This document shows, piece by piece, positions 18,887 to 28,794 of a stretch of DNA of 64,000 nucleotides. Numbering within the stretch: the first letter of the stretch is position 1; each line of letters begins with the position of its first letter. The stretch is from NCBI RefSeq assembly GCF_017315985.1, contig NZ_JAFLVR010000002.1:23627-87626 (forward strand). The letters run 5' to 3'. The notes beneath the pieces are model-generated. The model made no database searches, was not told the origin of the DNA, and saw only the letters and a program-made list of their open reading frames with translations. Made by a program: the position numbers and the translations under genes. The DNA comes from Candidatus Enterococcus murrayae (GTDB lineage Bacteria; Bacillota; Bacilli; Lactobacillales; Enterococcaceae).

Positions 18887-20668
18887 TTGCAAGAAGGTAG
18901 AATAATAAAAGTTTCTGGACCATTAGTACTGGCAGAAGACATGGAGCAAGCGGCAATTCAAGATATTTGTTACGTGGGTGACCTTGGAGTTATCGGCGAA
19001 ATCATTGAAATGCGTGGCGATGTAGCTTCCATTCAAGTATATGAAGAAACTGCTGGAATTGGACCAGGCGAACCAGTTAGAACAACAGGGGAAGCTCTTT
19101 CGGTTGAATTAGGACCGGGGATTGTTTCTCAAATGTTTGACGGTATCCAACGTCCGTTAGATACATTTAAAGAGCAGACTGAAAGTAATTTTTTGAGTCG
19201 AGGGATTCAAATCCCAGCTTTAGACCACACAAAGAAATGGTTGTTTGAAGCAACAATGGCTGAAGGGGCTACTGTATCAGCGGGGGATATCGTCGGAACA
19301 GTTAAAGAGACGAAAATCATTACACACAAAATTATGGTACCTAATGGGGTCAAGGGAACACTGAAAAAAATCTCATCAGGTGAGTTTACGATCGATGACG
19401 TTGTTTATGTGATTGAGACAGAAAATGGACCGCGAGAATTTTCTATGTTACAAAAATGGCCAGTACGTCGTGGACGACCTGTGTCAGAAAAATTAAATCC
19501 AGAAGCACCTATGATTACGGGCCAACGAGTAATTGACACCTTTTTCCCAGTGGTAAAAGGCGGAGCAGCTGCAGTGCCGGGACCGTTTGGTGCTGGAAAA
19601 ACGGTTGTTCAGCATCAGATTGCTAAATGGGCGGATGTGGACCTTGTAGTTTACGTAGGCTGTGGTGAACGTGGAAATGAAATGACCGACGTATTGAACG
19701 AATTTCCTGAGTTGATCGATCCTAAGACAGGGGAGTCATTGATGGAGCGGACGATTCTAATTGCGAATACTTCGAATATGCCGGTTGCGGCACGTGAAGC
19801 GTCGATCTACACAGGAATCACCATTGCTGAGTATTTTCGTGATATGGGGTACAATATTGCAATTATGGCAGATTCTACTTCACGTTGGGCGGAAGCCTTG
19901 CGGGAGATGAGTGGACGTTTAGAAGAGATGCCTGGTGACGAAGGTTATCCTGCATACTTAGGAAGCCGTTTGGCGGAATATTATGAACGATCTGGGCGTG
20001 TCATTGCTTTAGGCAGTGACGGTCGTGAAGGCTCGATTACAGCCATCAGTGCAGTATCGCCTTCAGGTGGTGATACTTCTGAACCAGTAACACAAAATAC
20101 CTTGCGGGTTGTAAAAGTGTTCTGGGGACTAAGTGCTACATTGGCGCAACAACGGCATTTTCCATCGATTGACTGGCTGCAAAGTTATTCATTATACTCT
20201 TCAGAAGTTGGCAAGTATTTGGATAACGACCTTCAAGCAAATTGGTCTCAAATGGTAGCAGAAGGCATGAAAATGCTGCAAAAGGAATCTGAACTAAATG
20301 AGATTGTTCGTTTAGTTGGGATTGACTCTCTATCAGAAAGGGATCGTTTAACTCTTGAAGTAGCGAAGTCATTGCGAGAAGATTATTTGCAGCAAAATGC
20401 GTTTGATGATGTTGATACGTTTACATCACGAGAAAAACAATTTAAAATGATCGATAATATCTTGACCTTCAACAAAGAAGGCCAACGTGCTTTAGAATTG
20501 GGGACTTATCTAAAAGAAATCATGGACGGAACAGTGACATTGAGAGACCGTATCGCGCGAAGCAAATATATTTCTGAAGATGAGTTAACAAAATTAGATC
20601 AAATCAATTTAGATATTGTGGCTGAAATTCAAGCGATTGTTGCTAAAGGGGGAATGACCAATGATTAA
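18887..20668 (+). CDS. ntpA: V-type Na+-ATPase catalytic subunit A
   Basis: The 593-residue catalytic subunit. It has the P-loop GPFGAGKT near residue 232, the catalytic glutamate in GCGERGNEM, the A-type non-homologous insertion (about 115-190), and the [27 protein letters not shown] block. It hydrolyses ATP at the A/B interfaces to turn the rotor. The start is TTG 18887 (AAAGGAG upstream), giving [14 protein letters not shown] as in relatives. It overlaps ntpB by eight bases. Confidence 0.98.
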   Translation: MQEGRIIKVSGPLVLAEDMEQAAIQDICYVGDLGVIGEIIEMRGDVASIQVYEETAGIGPGEPVRTTGEALSVELGPGIVSQMFDGIQRPLDTFKEQTESNFLSRGIQIPALDHTKKWLFEATMAEGATVSAGDIVGTVKETKIITHKIMVPNGVKGTLKKISSGEFTIDDVVYVIETENGPREFSMLQKWPVRRGRPVSEKLNPEAPMITGQRVIDTFFPVVKGGAAAVPGPFGAGKTVVQHQIAKWADVDLVVYVGCGERGNEMTDVLNEFPELIDPKTGESLMERTILIANTSNMPVAAREASIYTGITIAEYFRDMGYNIAIMADSTSRWAEALREMSGRLEEMPGDEGYPAYLGSRLAEYYERSGRVIALGSDGREGSITAISAVSPSGGDTSEPVTQNTLRVVKVFWGLSATLAQQRHFPSIDWLQSYSLYSSEVGKYLDNDLQANWSQMVAEGMKMLQKESELNEIVRLVGIDSLSERDRLTLEVAKSLREDYLQQNAFDDVDTFTSREKQFKMIDNILTFNKEGQRALELGTYLKEIMDGTVTLRDRIARSKYISEDELTKLDQINLDIVAEIQAIVAKGGMTND

Positions 20669-22037
20669 AGAATATCGTACCATTAATGAAGTGGTCGGAC
20701 CTTTGATGGCGATTGACAAAGTTGAAGGTATCAAATATGAAGAACTGCTTGAAATTCGATTGAACAATGGTGAACTACGTCGAGGACAGGTGTTGGAAAT
20801 CCATGAAGATAAGGCGCTTGTTCAAATTTTCGAAGGAACTAGCGGCATTAACTTGAAGGAATCAACGGCTCGCTTTTTGGGACATCCATTAGAATTGGGT
20901 GTTTCAGAAGACATGGTTGGACGTGTTTTTGATGGATTGGGTCGACCAAAAGATGGCGGACCAGAAATCTTGGCTGAAAAGAATGTCGATATCAATGGTG
21001 AGGTAATCAATCCTGTTTCTCGCGATTACCCCGATGAATTTATCCAAACGGGTATTTCAGCGATTGACCACTTGAACACATTGGTGCGTGGTCAAAAATT
21101 ACCAGTATTCTCGGGATTTGGCTTACCGCATAAAGAACTGGCAGCACAAATCGCACGTCAAGCGACAGTATTGAACAAGGAAGACGATTTTGCGGTTGTA
21201 TTTGCTGGGATTGGGATCACTTTTGAAGAAGCAGAGTTCTTCATGGAAGATTTTCGTCAGACAGGTGCGATTGACCGCTCAGTTGTCTTCATGAACCTTG
21301 CAAATGACCCAGCAATTGAGCGGATTGCGACACCGCGGATGGCATTGACTGCGGCAGAGTATTTGGCATATGAAAAAGGAATGCATGTCTTGGTTATTAT
21401 GACGGATATGACCAACTATTGTGAAGCTTTGCGGGAAATATCAGCTGCCCGTAGAGAAGTCCCAGGCCGACGTGGTTATCCAGGGTATCTTTATACAAAC
21501 TTGGCTACATTATATGAACGTGCCGGTCGTATTCGAGGATTGAAGGGTTCGGTAACACAAATTCCGATCCTTACAATGCCTGAAGATGATAAGACGCATC
21601 CAATTCCCGATTTAACTGGCTACATTACAGAGGGTCAAATTATTTTGTCTAGAGAATTGGATAAAAATGGTATTCAACCACCCATTGATGTTTTACCATC
21701 GCTTTCTCGACTGAAGGATAAGGGAACCGGTGAAGGGAAAACACGTAAGGATCATGCACCAACTATGAATCAGCTTTTCGCTGCGTATGCTCAAGGAAAA
21801 CAAGCCAAAGAGCTGGCTGTCGTTTTGGGGGATTCTGCGCTTTCTGACGTTGATAAAATCTACGCAAAATTTGCTGAACGATTTGAAGAGGAATATGTCA
21901 ATCAAGGGTTTTATGAAAATCGTTCCATTGAAGAAACCTTGAATCTTGGCTGGGAGCTGTTAGCTATGCTGCCTCGTACCGAGTTAAAACGGATTAAAGA
22001 TGATATGTTGGACGAATATTTAACAGAGGGAGTTTGA
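20661..22037 (+). CDS. ntpB: V-type Na+-ATPase subunit B
   Basis: The 458-residue non-catalytic nucleotide-site subunit. It lacks a P-loop ([10 protein letters not shown] stands in its place), as normal for B subunits, and carries the conserved block [30 protein letters not shown] that supplies the arginine finger. It alternates with NtpA in the A3B3 head. Its start overlaps ntpA, and ntpD begins four bases after its stop. Confidence 0.98.
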   Translation: MIKEYRTINEVVGPLMAIDKVEGIKYEELLEIRLNNGELRRGQVLEIHEDKALVQIFEGTSGINLKESTARFLGHPLELGVSEDMVGRVFDGLGRPKDGGPEILAEKNVDINGEVINPVSRDYPDEFIQTGISAIDHLNTLVRGQKLPVFSGFGLPHKELAAQIARQATVLNKEDDFAVVFAGIGITFEEAEFFMEDFRQTGAIDRSVVFMNLANDPAIERIATPRMALTAAEYLAYEKGMHVLVIMTDMTNYCEALREISAARREVPGRRGYPGYLYTNLATLYERAGRIRGLKGSVTQIPILTMPEDDKTHPIPDLTGYITEGQIILSRELDKNGIQPPIDVLPSLSRLKDKGTGEGKTRKDHAPTMNQLFAAYAQGKQAKELAVVLGDSALSDVDKIYAKFAERFEEEYVNQGFYENRSIEETLNLGWELLAMLPRTELKRIKDDMLDEYLTEGV

Positions 22038-22041
22038 TCCT

Positions 22042-22674
22042 ATGGTGAAACTAAATGTCAATCCAACTCGGATGGAACTCACACGGTTAAAAAAACAGCT
22101 GACAACTGCGAGTCGCGGTCATAAGCTTTTAAAGGATAAGCAGGACGAACTGATGCGCCGCTTTATATTGTTGGTCAAAAAGAACAATATCATGCGAGCA
22201 GAGGTTGAGGACGAGCTGCAACAAGCGATGAAGAATTTTTCGATTGCCGATGCATTGCTGAATGATAAGTACATCGAGGAATTATTAGCTGTTCCTAAAG
22301 AACGAGTATCTCTTGATGTCATTGAAAAAGATGTGATGAGTGTCAAAGTTCCGATTATGAATTTTCAACATGAATCGGAATTATCAGATGGTCCGTTAGA
22401 ATATGGCTTCTTAAATTCCAATGATGATTTAGATCAGAGCATTCAGAAGTTTACAGAAGTGCTGCCTAAACTGTTGGAACTAACAGAAATCGAAAAAACG
22501 TGTCAATTGATGGCGAAAGAAATCGAAAAAACACGACGACGAGTGAACGCTTTAGAATACATGACGATTCCTCAGCTGGAAGAAACGATCTACTTCATTA
22601 AAATGAAGCTGGAAGAAAATGAACGTGCTGAAGTCACACGCATGATTAAAGTTAAAAATATGGGTACTACTTGA
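22042..22674 (+). CDS. ntpD: V-type Na+-ATPase subunit D (central shaft)
   Basis: A 210-residue protein with long N- and C-terminal helices that form the coiled-coil rotor shaft (opening [15 protein letters not shown]; ending with [21 protein letters not shown]). It turns inside the A3B3 head and sits on NtpC. A terminator hairpin begins over its last codons. The small ntpH gene reported after ntpD in E. hirae is absent here. Confidence 0.96.
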   Translation: MVKLNVNPTRMELTRLKKQLTTASRGHKLLKDKQDELMRRFILLVKKNNIMRAEVEDELQQAMKNFSIADALLNDKYIEELLAVPKERVSLDVIEKDVMSVKVPIMNFQHESELSDGPLEYGFLNSNDDLDQSIQKFTEVLPKLLELTEIEKTCQLMAKEIEKTRRRVNALEYMTIPQLEETIYFIKMKLEENERAEVTRMIKVKNMGTT

Positions 22675-22693
22675 GAAAGTAGTGCCTTTTTTT
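22663..22693 (+). terminator. Terminator between ntpD and ntpJ
   Basis: The stem GGTACTACTT / AAGTAGTGCC (one G-U pair) with a GAGA loop overlaps the ntpD stop codon and is followed by seven Ts. It should reduce read-through into ntpJ. Confidence 0.82.
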
Positions 22694-22707
22694 GAAGGTA
22701 GGAAATT

Positions 22708-24066
22708 ATGGATAAAGAAAAACACCGGCGATTAAAACTCTATCCTATTCAATTTATTGCATTAGGTTTTGGCGGAGTTATCTTGATTGGCAGCTTGTTG
22801 CTGACGCTGCCGATCTTTACAAACTCTGGTGAGGGAACATCTTTTATTGATGCGTTATTTACGGCAACTTCTGCTACTTGTGTGACAGGCCTGACCACAT
22901 TAACGACGAATGAGCACTGGAATACTGGCGGTCAATTAGTAATACTTGGTCTAATAGAGGTTGGCGGCTTAGGGTTTATGATGATGCCATTCATCTTCTT
23001 TGCATTTATGAAGAAAAGGGTGGGACTTTTAACACGAATCATCTTGCAAGAGTCCTTAAATTTAGATAGCTTGTCGGGTGTTATGCGGCTGATGTTTTAC
23101 ATTTTTCGGTTTGCCTTTGGCTTCCAATTATTAGGAGCTATCTTATTGGCAATTGACTTTGTACCGACGTATGGAATTGCCAAGGGACTTTGGTATGCGA
23201 TTTTTCATTCTATTTCCGCTTTTTGTAATGCTGGTTTTGATTTATTCGGAGATAGTTTAGTTGGCTTTCAAGATAATGCCTACGTATTATTTGTGATTTC
23301 TGGATTAATCATTGCCGGCGGCTTGGGGTTTATTGTTTGGCAGGATCTGATGAATTTTCGCAAAACAAAGAAGCTCAGTTTACATAGTAAGCTGGCCTTA
23401 ACTGTTTCAATCAGTTTATTAGTTATTGGGACATTGGTGTTTTATATATCAGAAAGCGGTGGACGCAACATCGTTGGAGATTCCTCTTCAATTGATCGTT
23501 TTGCGAATATGCTTTTTATGTCGGTAACTGCTAGAACAGCAGGATATTTCTCTGTTGATTATGGGAATGTCAGCCAAGCAGGTATCTTATTTACAATCGT
23601 CTTAATGTTTATCGGAGGTACACCGGGATCGACAGCTGGCGGACTAAAAACGACAACATTTGGTGTTCTGCTAGTTCAGACAATCTCTATGCTAAAGGGA
23701 AGAGAAAACGCAGAGGTTTTTCGACGGACGATTCGACCGTCAGTAGTTTCTCGCGCACTTACCTTGTTTTTTATCACGTTAACCTCATGCATATTTGTGA
23801 CAATGCTTATGTCGGTTACTGAAACATTGCCAAGATTTCGTGGGATAGAGTATCTTTTATTTGAGACCTTCTCCGCTTTCGGAACTGTTGGTTTAACGAT
23901 GGGCCTGACGCCTAGCTTGACCCTTGCCGGGAAACTTTTGATTATCGGCTTAATGTATATTGGCAGGGTCGGCATTTTAACGGTCGGCTTCTCATTAACG
24001 ATGCGCCTAATGAAATCTAATAGCGGACACTATAAGCTGCCGGAAGAAAGTGTCATGATTGGATAA
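22708..24066 (+). CDS. ntpJ: K+ transporter subunit, TrkH/KtrB family
   Basis: A 452-residue K+ channel-like transporter with four P-loop repeats, whose filter regions are TSATCVTGLTTL, ISAFCNAGFDLFG, VTARTAGYFSVDY and FSAFGTVGLTMGLTP. The position right after the V-ATPase matches E. hirae ntpJ (KtrII system), which takes up K+ when Na+ is high. A cytoplasmic KtrA-type gating subunit is not encoded nearby. Expression is set apart from the ATPase by the hairpin at 22663-22693. Confidence 0.93.
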   Translation: MDKEKHRRLKLYPIQFIALGFGGVILIGSLLLTLPIFTNSGEGTSFIDALFTATSATCVTGLTTLTTNEHWNTGGQLVILGLIEVGGLGFMMMPFIFFAFMKKRVGLLTRIILQESLNLDSLSGVMRLMFYIFRFAFGFQLLGAILLAIDFVPTYGIAKGLWYAIFHSISAFCNAGFDLFGDSLVGFQDNAYVLFVISGLIIAGGLGFIVWQDLMNFRKTKKLSLHSKLALTVSISLLVIGTLVFYISESGGRNIVGDSSSIDRFANMLFMSVTARTAGYFSVDYGNVSQAGILFTIVLMFIGGTPGSTAGGLKTTTFGVLLVQTISMLKGRENAEVFRRTIRPSVVSRALTLFFITLTSCIFVTMLMSVTETLPRFRGIEYLLFETFSAFGTVGLTMGLTPSLTLAGKLLIIGLMYIGRVGILTVGFSLTMRLMKSNSGHYKLPEESVMIG

Positions 24067-24070
24067 GAAA

Positions 24071-24109
24071 ACCGCTCTTTAGAACGAAATCTAAAGAGCG
24101 GTATTTTTT
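24071..24109. terminator. Bidirectional terminator between ntpJ and gloA
   Basis: The 13-base arms ACCGCTCTTTAGA / TCTAAAGAGCGGT are followed by a T-run on the right and preceded by AAGAAAA on the left, so it serves both convergent genes. Confidence 0.9.
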
Positions 24110-24476
24110 AACGAATAACTTCGATTTTATAGCCATCAGGGTCTGTGATGAAATAGTAAGAAGGATCTGTACCTGGCAAGCCCTTCATATCTGTTACATT
24201 GAATCCTTTTTCCTTGTGTTCACTGTGAAGCTTCTCAATATCTTCTGAGCGAACTGCGATATGGCCATAGCCATCTCCTAAGTCATAAGCGGCATGATCA
24301 TAATTGTACGTCAATTCTAATTCATAATCATCTCCTGGGAAAGTCAAATAAACCAAAGTGAATTTTGAATCAGGAAAATCGCGACGACGAGACTCTTCAA
24401 AACCGAATGCTTCTTGATAAAATTTTACTGATGCGTCCAAATCTTTTACCCGAACGCAAGTATGTGCCATTTTCAT
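24108..24476 (-). CDS. gloA: Lactoylglutathione lyase (glyoxalase I)
   Basis: A 122-residue VOC-fold protein matching glyoxalase I: FYQEAFGFEESRRRDFPDSKF, LELTYN and GYGHIAV. The four metal ligands are in place (His5, Glu54, His72, Glu119 by my count), consistent with a Ni2+-type enzyme. It isomerises the methylglyoxal-thiol adduct in the cytoplasm. The RBS AGGAGG lies upstream of ATG 24476. It is monocistronic. Confidence 0.93.
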   Translation of the reverse strand: MKMAHTCVRVKDLDASVKFYQEAFGFEESRRRDFPDSKFTLVYLTFPGDDYELELTYNYDHAAYDLGDGYGHIAVRSEDIEKLHSEHKEKGFNVTDMKGLPGTDPSYYFITDPDGYKIEVIR

Positions 24477-24613
24477 AAATAAGTAACCTCCTAATTATTC
24501 ATACATTTATGATAACATAAAAAATGAAATGACAAGCTTTTATGCTCAGCGGTTGTTTATGAGTTTTTTTTAATGTAAACTAATTGGTAAATACATTTTG
24601 CAGGAGGCCACGA

Positions 24614-25054
24614 ATGATCCCAGTATTTGGCGTAAAGGAAGCCGAAAAAAATTATCAAGCGCGTTATGCAGCTTATGCGATTTTAATGAATGAGGATGAG
24701 AAAATCGCACTCATACAAGCTCCTAATGGTGCATTCTTTTTACCTGGAGGAGAAATTGAAGGAAATGAAACGAAGGAAGAGGCTATTGAGCGAGAAATGC
24801 TCGAAGAACTAGGCTTTGAAATTGTTCTATCGGATTACTTAGGGCAGGCGGATGAATATTTTTATTCACGTCATCGGGCCACCTTTTTTTATAACCCAGG
24901 CTATTTTTATTCTGCCAAAAGCTGGGAGAAGGTTTCTGAACCATTGGAAGAAGGAAATCACAGTCTCTGGGAATCGCCGCAAGCAGCAATCAATTTACTG
25001 AAGCGCGGCAGTCATAAATGGGCTGTAGAGGAATGGTTGAATAAAAGGGACTAG
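24614..25054 (+). CDS. Nudix hydrolase
   Basis: A 146-residue Nudix protein. The Nudix box reads GGEIEGNETKEEAIEREMLE followed by ELGF, with all the metal-binding glutamates present. It hydrolyses a nucleoside diphosphate linked to another group; the exact substrate cannot be told from sequence. I set the start at ATG 24614 because AGGAGG lies six bases upstream; the frame is open 30 bases further 5'. Confidence 0.88.
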   Translation: MIPVFGVKEAEKNYQARYAAYAILMNEDEKIALIQAPNGAFFLPGGEIEGNETKEEAIEREMLEELGFEIVLSDYLGQADEYFYSRHRATFFYNPGYFYSAKSWEKVSEPLEEGNHSLWESPQAAINLLKRGSHKWAVEEWLNKRD

Positions 25055-25086
25055 CCAAAAGACTCTTGAGCAATTAATCAGAATAA

Positions 25087-25139
25087 AAGCCGAACGACTT
25101 TTCTGTTATCATCAGTGATAGCATAAGGTCGTTTGGCTT
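25087..25139. terminator. Hairpin between convergent genes
   Basis: The arms AAGCCGAACGAC...TT and AAGGTCGTTTGGCTT (one bulge) flank a 24-base loop that can itself fold partly. It lies between the Nudix and HD-domain genes; T-richness follows on both sides. Confidence 0.65.
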
Positions 25140-25179
25140 CTTTGTTGTTGGGATTTTGGATTTACTCAGCTGTTCTTCT

Positions 25180-26529
25180 TTATTCCTCTAGTGCCCCATT
25201 ACGGATATGTTTAGAAAAGGCTTGATAATAGTCATCAAACAGGTCTGAATTTTTGCTGTCCTGCTGGGTCATTTCTTTTGGATAATAAAAACGAACATCT
25301 CCTTGTCCTTGACCTGTTAGTGCGGAAACCAATTGACTGGCTTTTGACAGTTCAATCAAGGTTCCATCTTTTTGCATCAGCTCAATCTGTGTCCGATGGC
25401 TTCCTTTTTCAGGATGGTAAAGGTCATAAGGCAGATCATAGCTTGAGTTGATAGCTGTATAGTAACGAGGATTGAAGCCCGCTTTTTCTACTAAGGTTTT
25501 CATTTCGAGAAGCAATGGATTTTCGCTGGAATCAACCGTGATTGATTTTAATGGTTTGCGATTTAAAAAACGATAAGCTAAATCACTTAAGATCAAGTCT
25601 TGCTCGTCCATCCATTGAGCAAAATAGGTATTTAATACACCATCATCCAGTTTTAAATAATTCTCTAGTGAAAAATCCTGTTTTAAAAATGGAATCAAAA
25701 ATTGCGAATGGAACGTGAAAATTTCCGCATCTTCCTGATACAATTCATGCGCACGATCCAGTAGATGTTCGAGCAGTACTTCCATCGCTCGAGAAACTGG
25801 ATGGAAATAGACTTGAACATACATTTGATAGCGACTGACGATATAGTCCTCTACAGCGTGCATGCCATTCATAGAAAAGGCGATCCCGCCTTCATAGGGA
25901 CGGATCACTCGTAAAATCCGTGTTAAATCAAAAGTACCGTATTCAGTCCCAGTGTAGTAGGCATCTCGCAACAAATAATCCATTCGATCAGCATCAATCT
26001 GACTAGAGATCATCTGAACGACTTGCGGATTTTCATAGGTTTTAGTAATTACGCTGGCTACTTTTTCAGGGAATCCCGCTTCGACATTATTTAGAATTTG
26101 GAATACTTCTGTTTCAGGTGAGGTGATAATTGCTACCGTGAGAGCCTCATGATCCGTATGAAAGATATGTTCAAATGTGTGAGAATAGGGACCATGGCCA
26201 ACATCATGCAGCAATGCTGCGCATAAAGCCACTAGGCGATGAGCGTCATCCCAACCATCTTTCCCATATTTTTCCTTGGAATAATTTCGCTGGAAAATAT
26301 CACAGATTCGACGTGTAATATCATAGACACCAAGAGAATGAGAAAAACGGCTGTGCTCTGCTCCGTGAAAGGTATACGAAGTAGTTCCGAGCTGTTTGAT
26401 GCGCCGCAGACGCTGAACTTCTTTTGAATTAATTAAATCCAAAATAACTTGATGCTGTACGTGAATATAGTTATGAACCGGATCACGGAAAACTTTTTCC
26501 AGCGGAAGCATTTGATATTTATAAGTCAT
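25180..26529 (-). CDS. HD-domain dNTP triphosphohydrolase-like protein
   Basis: A 449-residue HD-superfamily phosphohydrolase. The metal ligands are in HSRFSHSLGVYD (His) and ALLHDVGHGPYSHTFEHIF (His-Asp), with a further Asp in QIDADRMDYLLRDA. Sequence layout and neighbours match the E. faecalis EF1143 type, a tetrameric dNTPase that is allosterically activated by nucleotides. It may control dNTP pools. Its start overlaps the end of the LipL-like gene by 11 bases, so the two form one operon. Confidence 0.9.
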   Translation of the reverse strand: MTYKYQMLPLEKVFRDPVHNYIHVQHQVILDLINSKEVQRLRRIKQLGTTSYTFHGAEHSRFSHSLGVYDITRRICDIFQRNYSKEKYGKDGWDDAHRLVALCAALLHDVGHGPYSHTFEHIFHTDHEALTVAIITSPETEVFQILNNVEAGFPEKVASVITKTYENPQVVQMISSQIDADRMDYLLRDAYYTGTEYGTFDLTRILRVIRPYEGGIAFSMNGMHAVEDYIVSRYQMYVQVYFHPVSRAMEVLLEHLLDRAHELYQEDAEIFTFHSQFLIPFLKQDFSLENYLKLDDGVLNTYFAQWMDEQDLILSDLAYRFLNRKPLKSITVDSSENPLLLEMKTLVEKAGFNPRYYTAINSSYDLPYDLYHPEKGSHRTQIELMQKDGTLIELSKASQLVSALTGQGQGDVRFYYPKEMTQQDSKNSDLFDDYYQAFSKHIRNGALEE

Positions 26530-27328
26530 GGAAAACCTCCTGAATGATTAAATTACGCTGCTGGATGTTTTTAATGCGGCGTTGGTATTCTTCTAATTGA
26601 TAGAAGTTTGCTAGAAACTCTGTTTGGTCATTATGAGGCATCGTTTGCAAAAGCTCTTTTTTTACTGCATTGATTGATACGTCATGTGAAGTGATATCAT
26701 TCAAGGTTGTCATGCTAGCAGGATTAACGGGGGGATAATCTACGCCAAACTGTTCCTTCAAGCCCTTTTGATAGTAGGTACGAACAAGTTCCCCTCGAAA
26801 ATTTTGATCACCATTGACGCTAAGATACATCATAATCGCTACACCGTCTTTTACGCGACGTTGGGCGATGCCAGCTATCTTTTTCCCGTTAACAGAGAGA
26901 TCATATTTTCCTGGACAATAGGAATCAGAGACTTCTCCAACTTCTAACCCCAATTTTCCCCAGCTCGTTTGTGCTAACCAGTCTACCATTGCTTCGTACC
27001 CATCATCGATTGATAAGGTGGAAAGGGTGTCTTTGGGAAGAATCAACGAAACATTTAATATGCCAGAATCACTTACGACTCCTAGACCCCCTGCATTTCG
27101 CAAAAGTAAATGATAGTTTTCTTTTCGAACAGCTTGTAATGCCTCAGCAAAATAAGTGACACGACTGTCCTTCATTCCCAGTATCAGGGTTTGCGGCAAT
27201 TGCCAAAAATGAATGATCGGCTGCTGCTGCTCACCGCTAAATTCTGTCAACACATCAGTCAACGCGAAGGGGGTAAATAATTCACTTTCATCAAGCATCT
27301 CTTGGTCAAAAAGCAATGCTTCTCTCAT
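26519..27328 (-). CDS. lipL: Lipoyl/octanoyl transferase, LipL-like
   Basis: A 269-residue BPL/LplA/LipB-fold protein. The cysteine in SYCPGKYDLS (Cys138) and the lysine in GKKIAGIAQRR (Lys150) fit LipL, the amidotransferase that moves octanoyl or lipoyl groups from GcvH to E2 subunits. An LplA ligase would carry an adenylation loop and a C-terminal accessory domain, neither of which is seen. It is the first gene of a two-gene leftward operon. LipM or LplA remain alternatives. Confidence 0.78.
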   Translation of the reverse strand: MREALLFDQEMLDESELFTPFALTDVLTEFSGEQQQPIIHFWQLPQTLILGMKDSRVTYFAEALQAVRKENYHLLLRNAGGLGVVSDSGILNVSLILPKDTLSTLSIDDGYEAMVDWLAQTSWGKLGLEVGEVSDSYCPGKYDLSVNGKKIAGIAQRRVKDGVAIMMYLSVNGDQNFRGELVRTYYQKGLKEQFGVDYPPVNPASMTTLNDITSHDVSINAVKKELLQTMPHNDQTEFLANFYQLEEYQRRIKNIQQRNLIIQEVFHDL

Positions 27329-27473
27329 CTAATCTTCCTCTCGTTCCTTGCTTTCTCTTCCTATTATAAACAAAAATAGTCAAAGCAAGTAATTAAGTGT
27401 CTCAAAAAAGCAGAAGTAGTTGACAAAAAAGAGAAAACCGTCAAAAATAAATAATGGAAGGAGTGGAAGCTCT

Positions 27474-27908
27474 GTGAATATAAATGAAGGCATTCCCGCA
27501 AAAATAAACGTTCAAACGAAGGTTACTCAAAACAATGAAACAGAGGACTTCGTATTTGATCTCCCAGGTCAAGTCGTCAAAATGGGAGATACCCTGTACA
27601 TTCGCTACAAAGAAATCCAGCCAGATGGACAAGAAGTTCCAGTCACAGTGAAGGTGACACCTGATTCACAGGTCCAACTAATTCGCTCCGGTGAAGCACG
27701 GATGCGGATGCGTTTTGCTTATCGTGAAAAACTAGAGACTAGTTATAAAACGCCATTTGGAATCTTTATGATCTCGACGTATGCTAAAAACCTCCATGTA
27801 AGTTTGAAAGATCGTCCGTTTTCAGGAATGATCACCATTGATTACGCACTTTATATGAAAGAGGAAAAAGTTGGCGACTATCATATGGTGCTAGAATTTA
27901 CGACTTAA
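27474..27908 (+). CDS. DUF1934 (YwiB-like) protein
   Basis: A protein of 144 residues of the DUF1934/YwiB family, a small calycin-like beta barrel of unknown function (pattern GDTLYIRYKE, VTVKV, MRMRFAYREKLETSYKTPFG). The start is GTG 27474 with GGAAGGAG about ten bases upstream; the frame extends 5' to 27420 without a better RBS. It sits just before rpoE, as in other enterococci. No catalytic residues are recognised. Confidence 0.82.
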   Translation: MNINEGIPAKINVQTKVTQNNETEDFVFDLPGQVVKMGDTLYIRYKEIQPDGQEVPVTVKVTPDSQVQLIRSGEARMRMRFAYREKLETSYKTPFGIFMISTYAKNLHVSLKDRPFSGMITIDYALYMKEEKVGDYHMVLEFTT

Positions 27909-27981
27909 GTATAAGAAAGGTTTGCTTTTTAGCGCTTGATTTTGTATGATAAGGAGTAGACTTTGAAAGGACGTGTCATAC

Positions 27982-28590
27982 TTGGAACTTAGTATTTTTG
28001 ATGGTTTGAACAAAGATGAATTATCAATGATTGAAGTGGCACACGCAATTCTGGAAGAACGCAAAGATGTAATGGATTTTTCGGATCTAGTGAATCAAAT
28101 CCAAAACTACCTTGGCAAATCAGACAGTGAGATTCGTGATGCATTAGCACAATTTTATACCGATTTGAATATTGATGGAAGTTTTATTTCTCTTGGCGAT
28201 AATCGCTGGGGATTACGTTCATGGTATGCAATCGATTCAATCGATGAAGAGGTAAACCATGGCTTAGAAGATGAAGAAGAAGACAAACCACGTCGTAAGA
28301 AACGTAAGAAAGTCAATGCCTTCATTAATGATGATGAAGATGCTATCGACTACAATGACGATGATCCGGAAGATACGGATCTGCTCGCTGACGACGATGA
28401 TGATGAAATCGATGATGATGACGACGATGATGATGACGACGAAATCGCAGCATACAACTCTGATTTACAAGAAATCGGTGCGGATACGAGTGAAGATGAC
28501 GAAGAGGTAGTCCCAGGCGGAATCGAAGATGATTTAAGTGTGATCGATGACGACGATGAATTTGATGAAGAAGAGGACGAAGAAGAATAG
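27982..28590 (+). CDS. rpoE: DNA-directed RNA polymerase delta subunit
   Basis: A protein of about 202 residues. The N-terminal HARE-HTH domain (residues 1-85; [12 protein letters not shown]...NRWGLRSWY) binds core RNA polymerase. The C-terminal half is an almost unbroken run of Asp and Glu with a short basic patch (RRKKRKK) before it. Delta speeds polymerase recycling and tunes promoter response in Firmicutes. I favour TTG 27982 ([10 protein letters not shown]...); GTG 27973 is also possible but lies only two bases from the RBS (AAAGGA). Confidence 0.92.
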   Translation: MELSIFDGLNKDELSMIEVAHAILEERKDVMDFSDLVNQIQNYLGKSDSEIRDALAQFYTDLNIDGSFISLGDNRWGLRSWYAIDSIDEEVNHGLEDEEEDKPRRKKRKKVNAFINDDEDAIDYNDDDPEDTDLLADDDDDEIDDDDDDDDDDEIAAYNSDLQEIGADTSEDDEEVVPGGIEDDLSVIDDDDEFDEEEDEEE

Positions 28591-28614
28591 ATCAGTTTGA
28601 TCTATTCTTTTCTT
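28583..28614 (+). terminator. Terminator of rpoE
   Basis: The 12-base arms AAGAATAGATCA / TGATCTATTCTT enclose a three-base loop and are followed by a T-rich run; the stem overlaps the rpoE stop codon. Confidence 0.88.
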
Positions 28615-28794
28615 TTGTCCTTTTTTTGTTAAGAACGCTGAATGTACAGCGATTGTTATGTGGCCAATGGATGCTTAAAAAAATAAATGAATCTGTAAGG
28701 TCTATCTTAGTTTGAAATTCACAAGCGCTTCCTTTGATTCTTATCTAAAAAAAACGATAGTATGATTTTAGATAGAAATAGGAAGGGGATCACT

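Noticed and set aside
28271..28510. A 79-codon open frame inside the rpoE acidic tail
   Set aside because: It is a shadow of the repetitive GAT/GAC codons of the Asp-rich tail and has no RBS.
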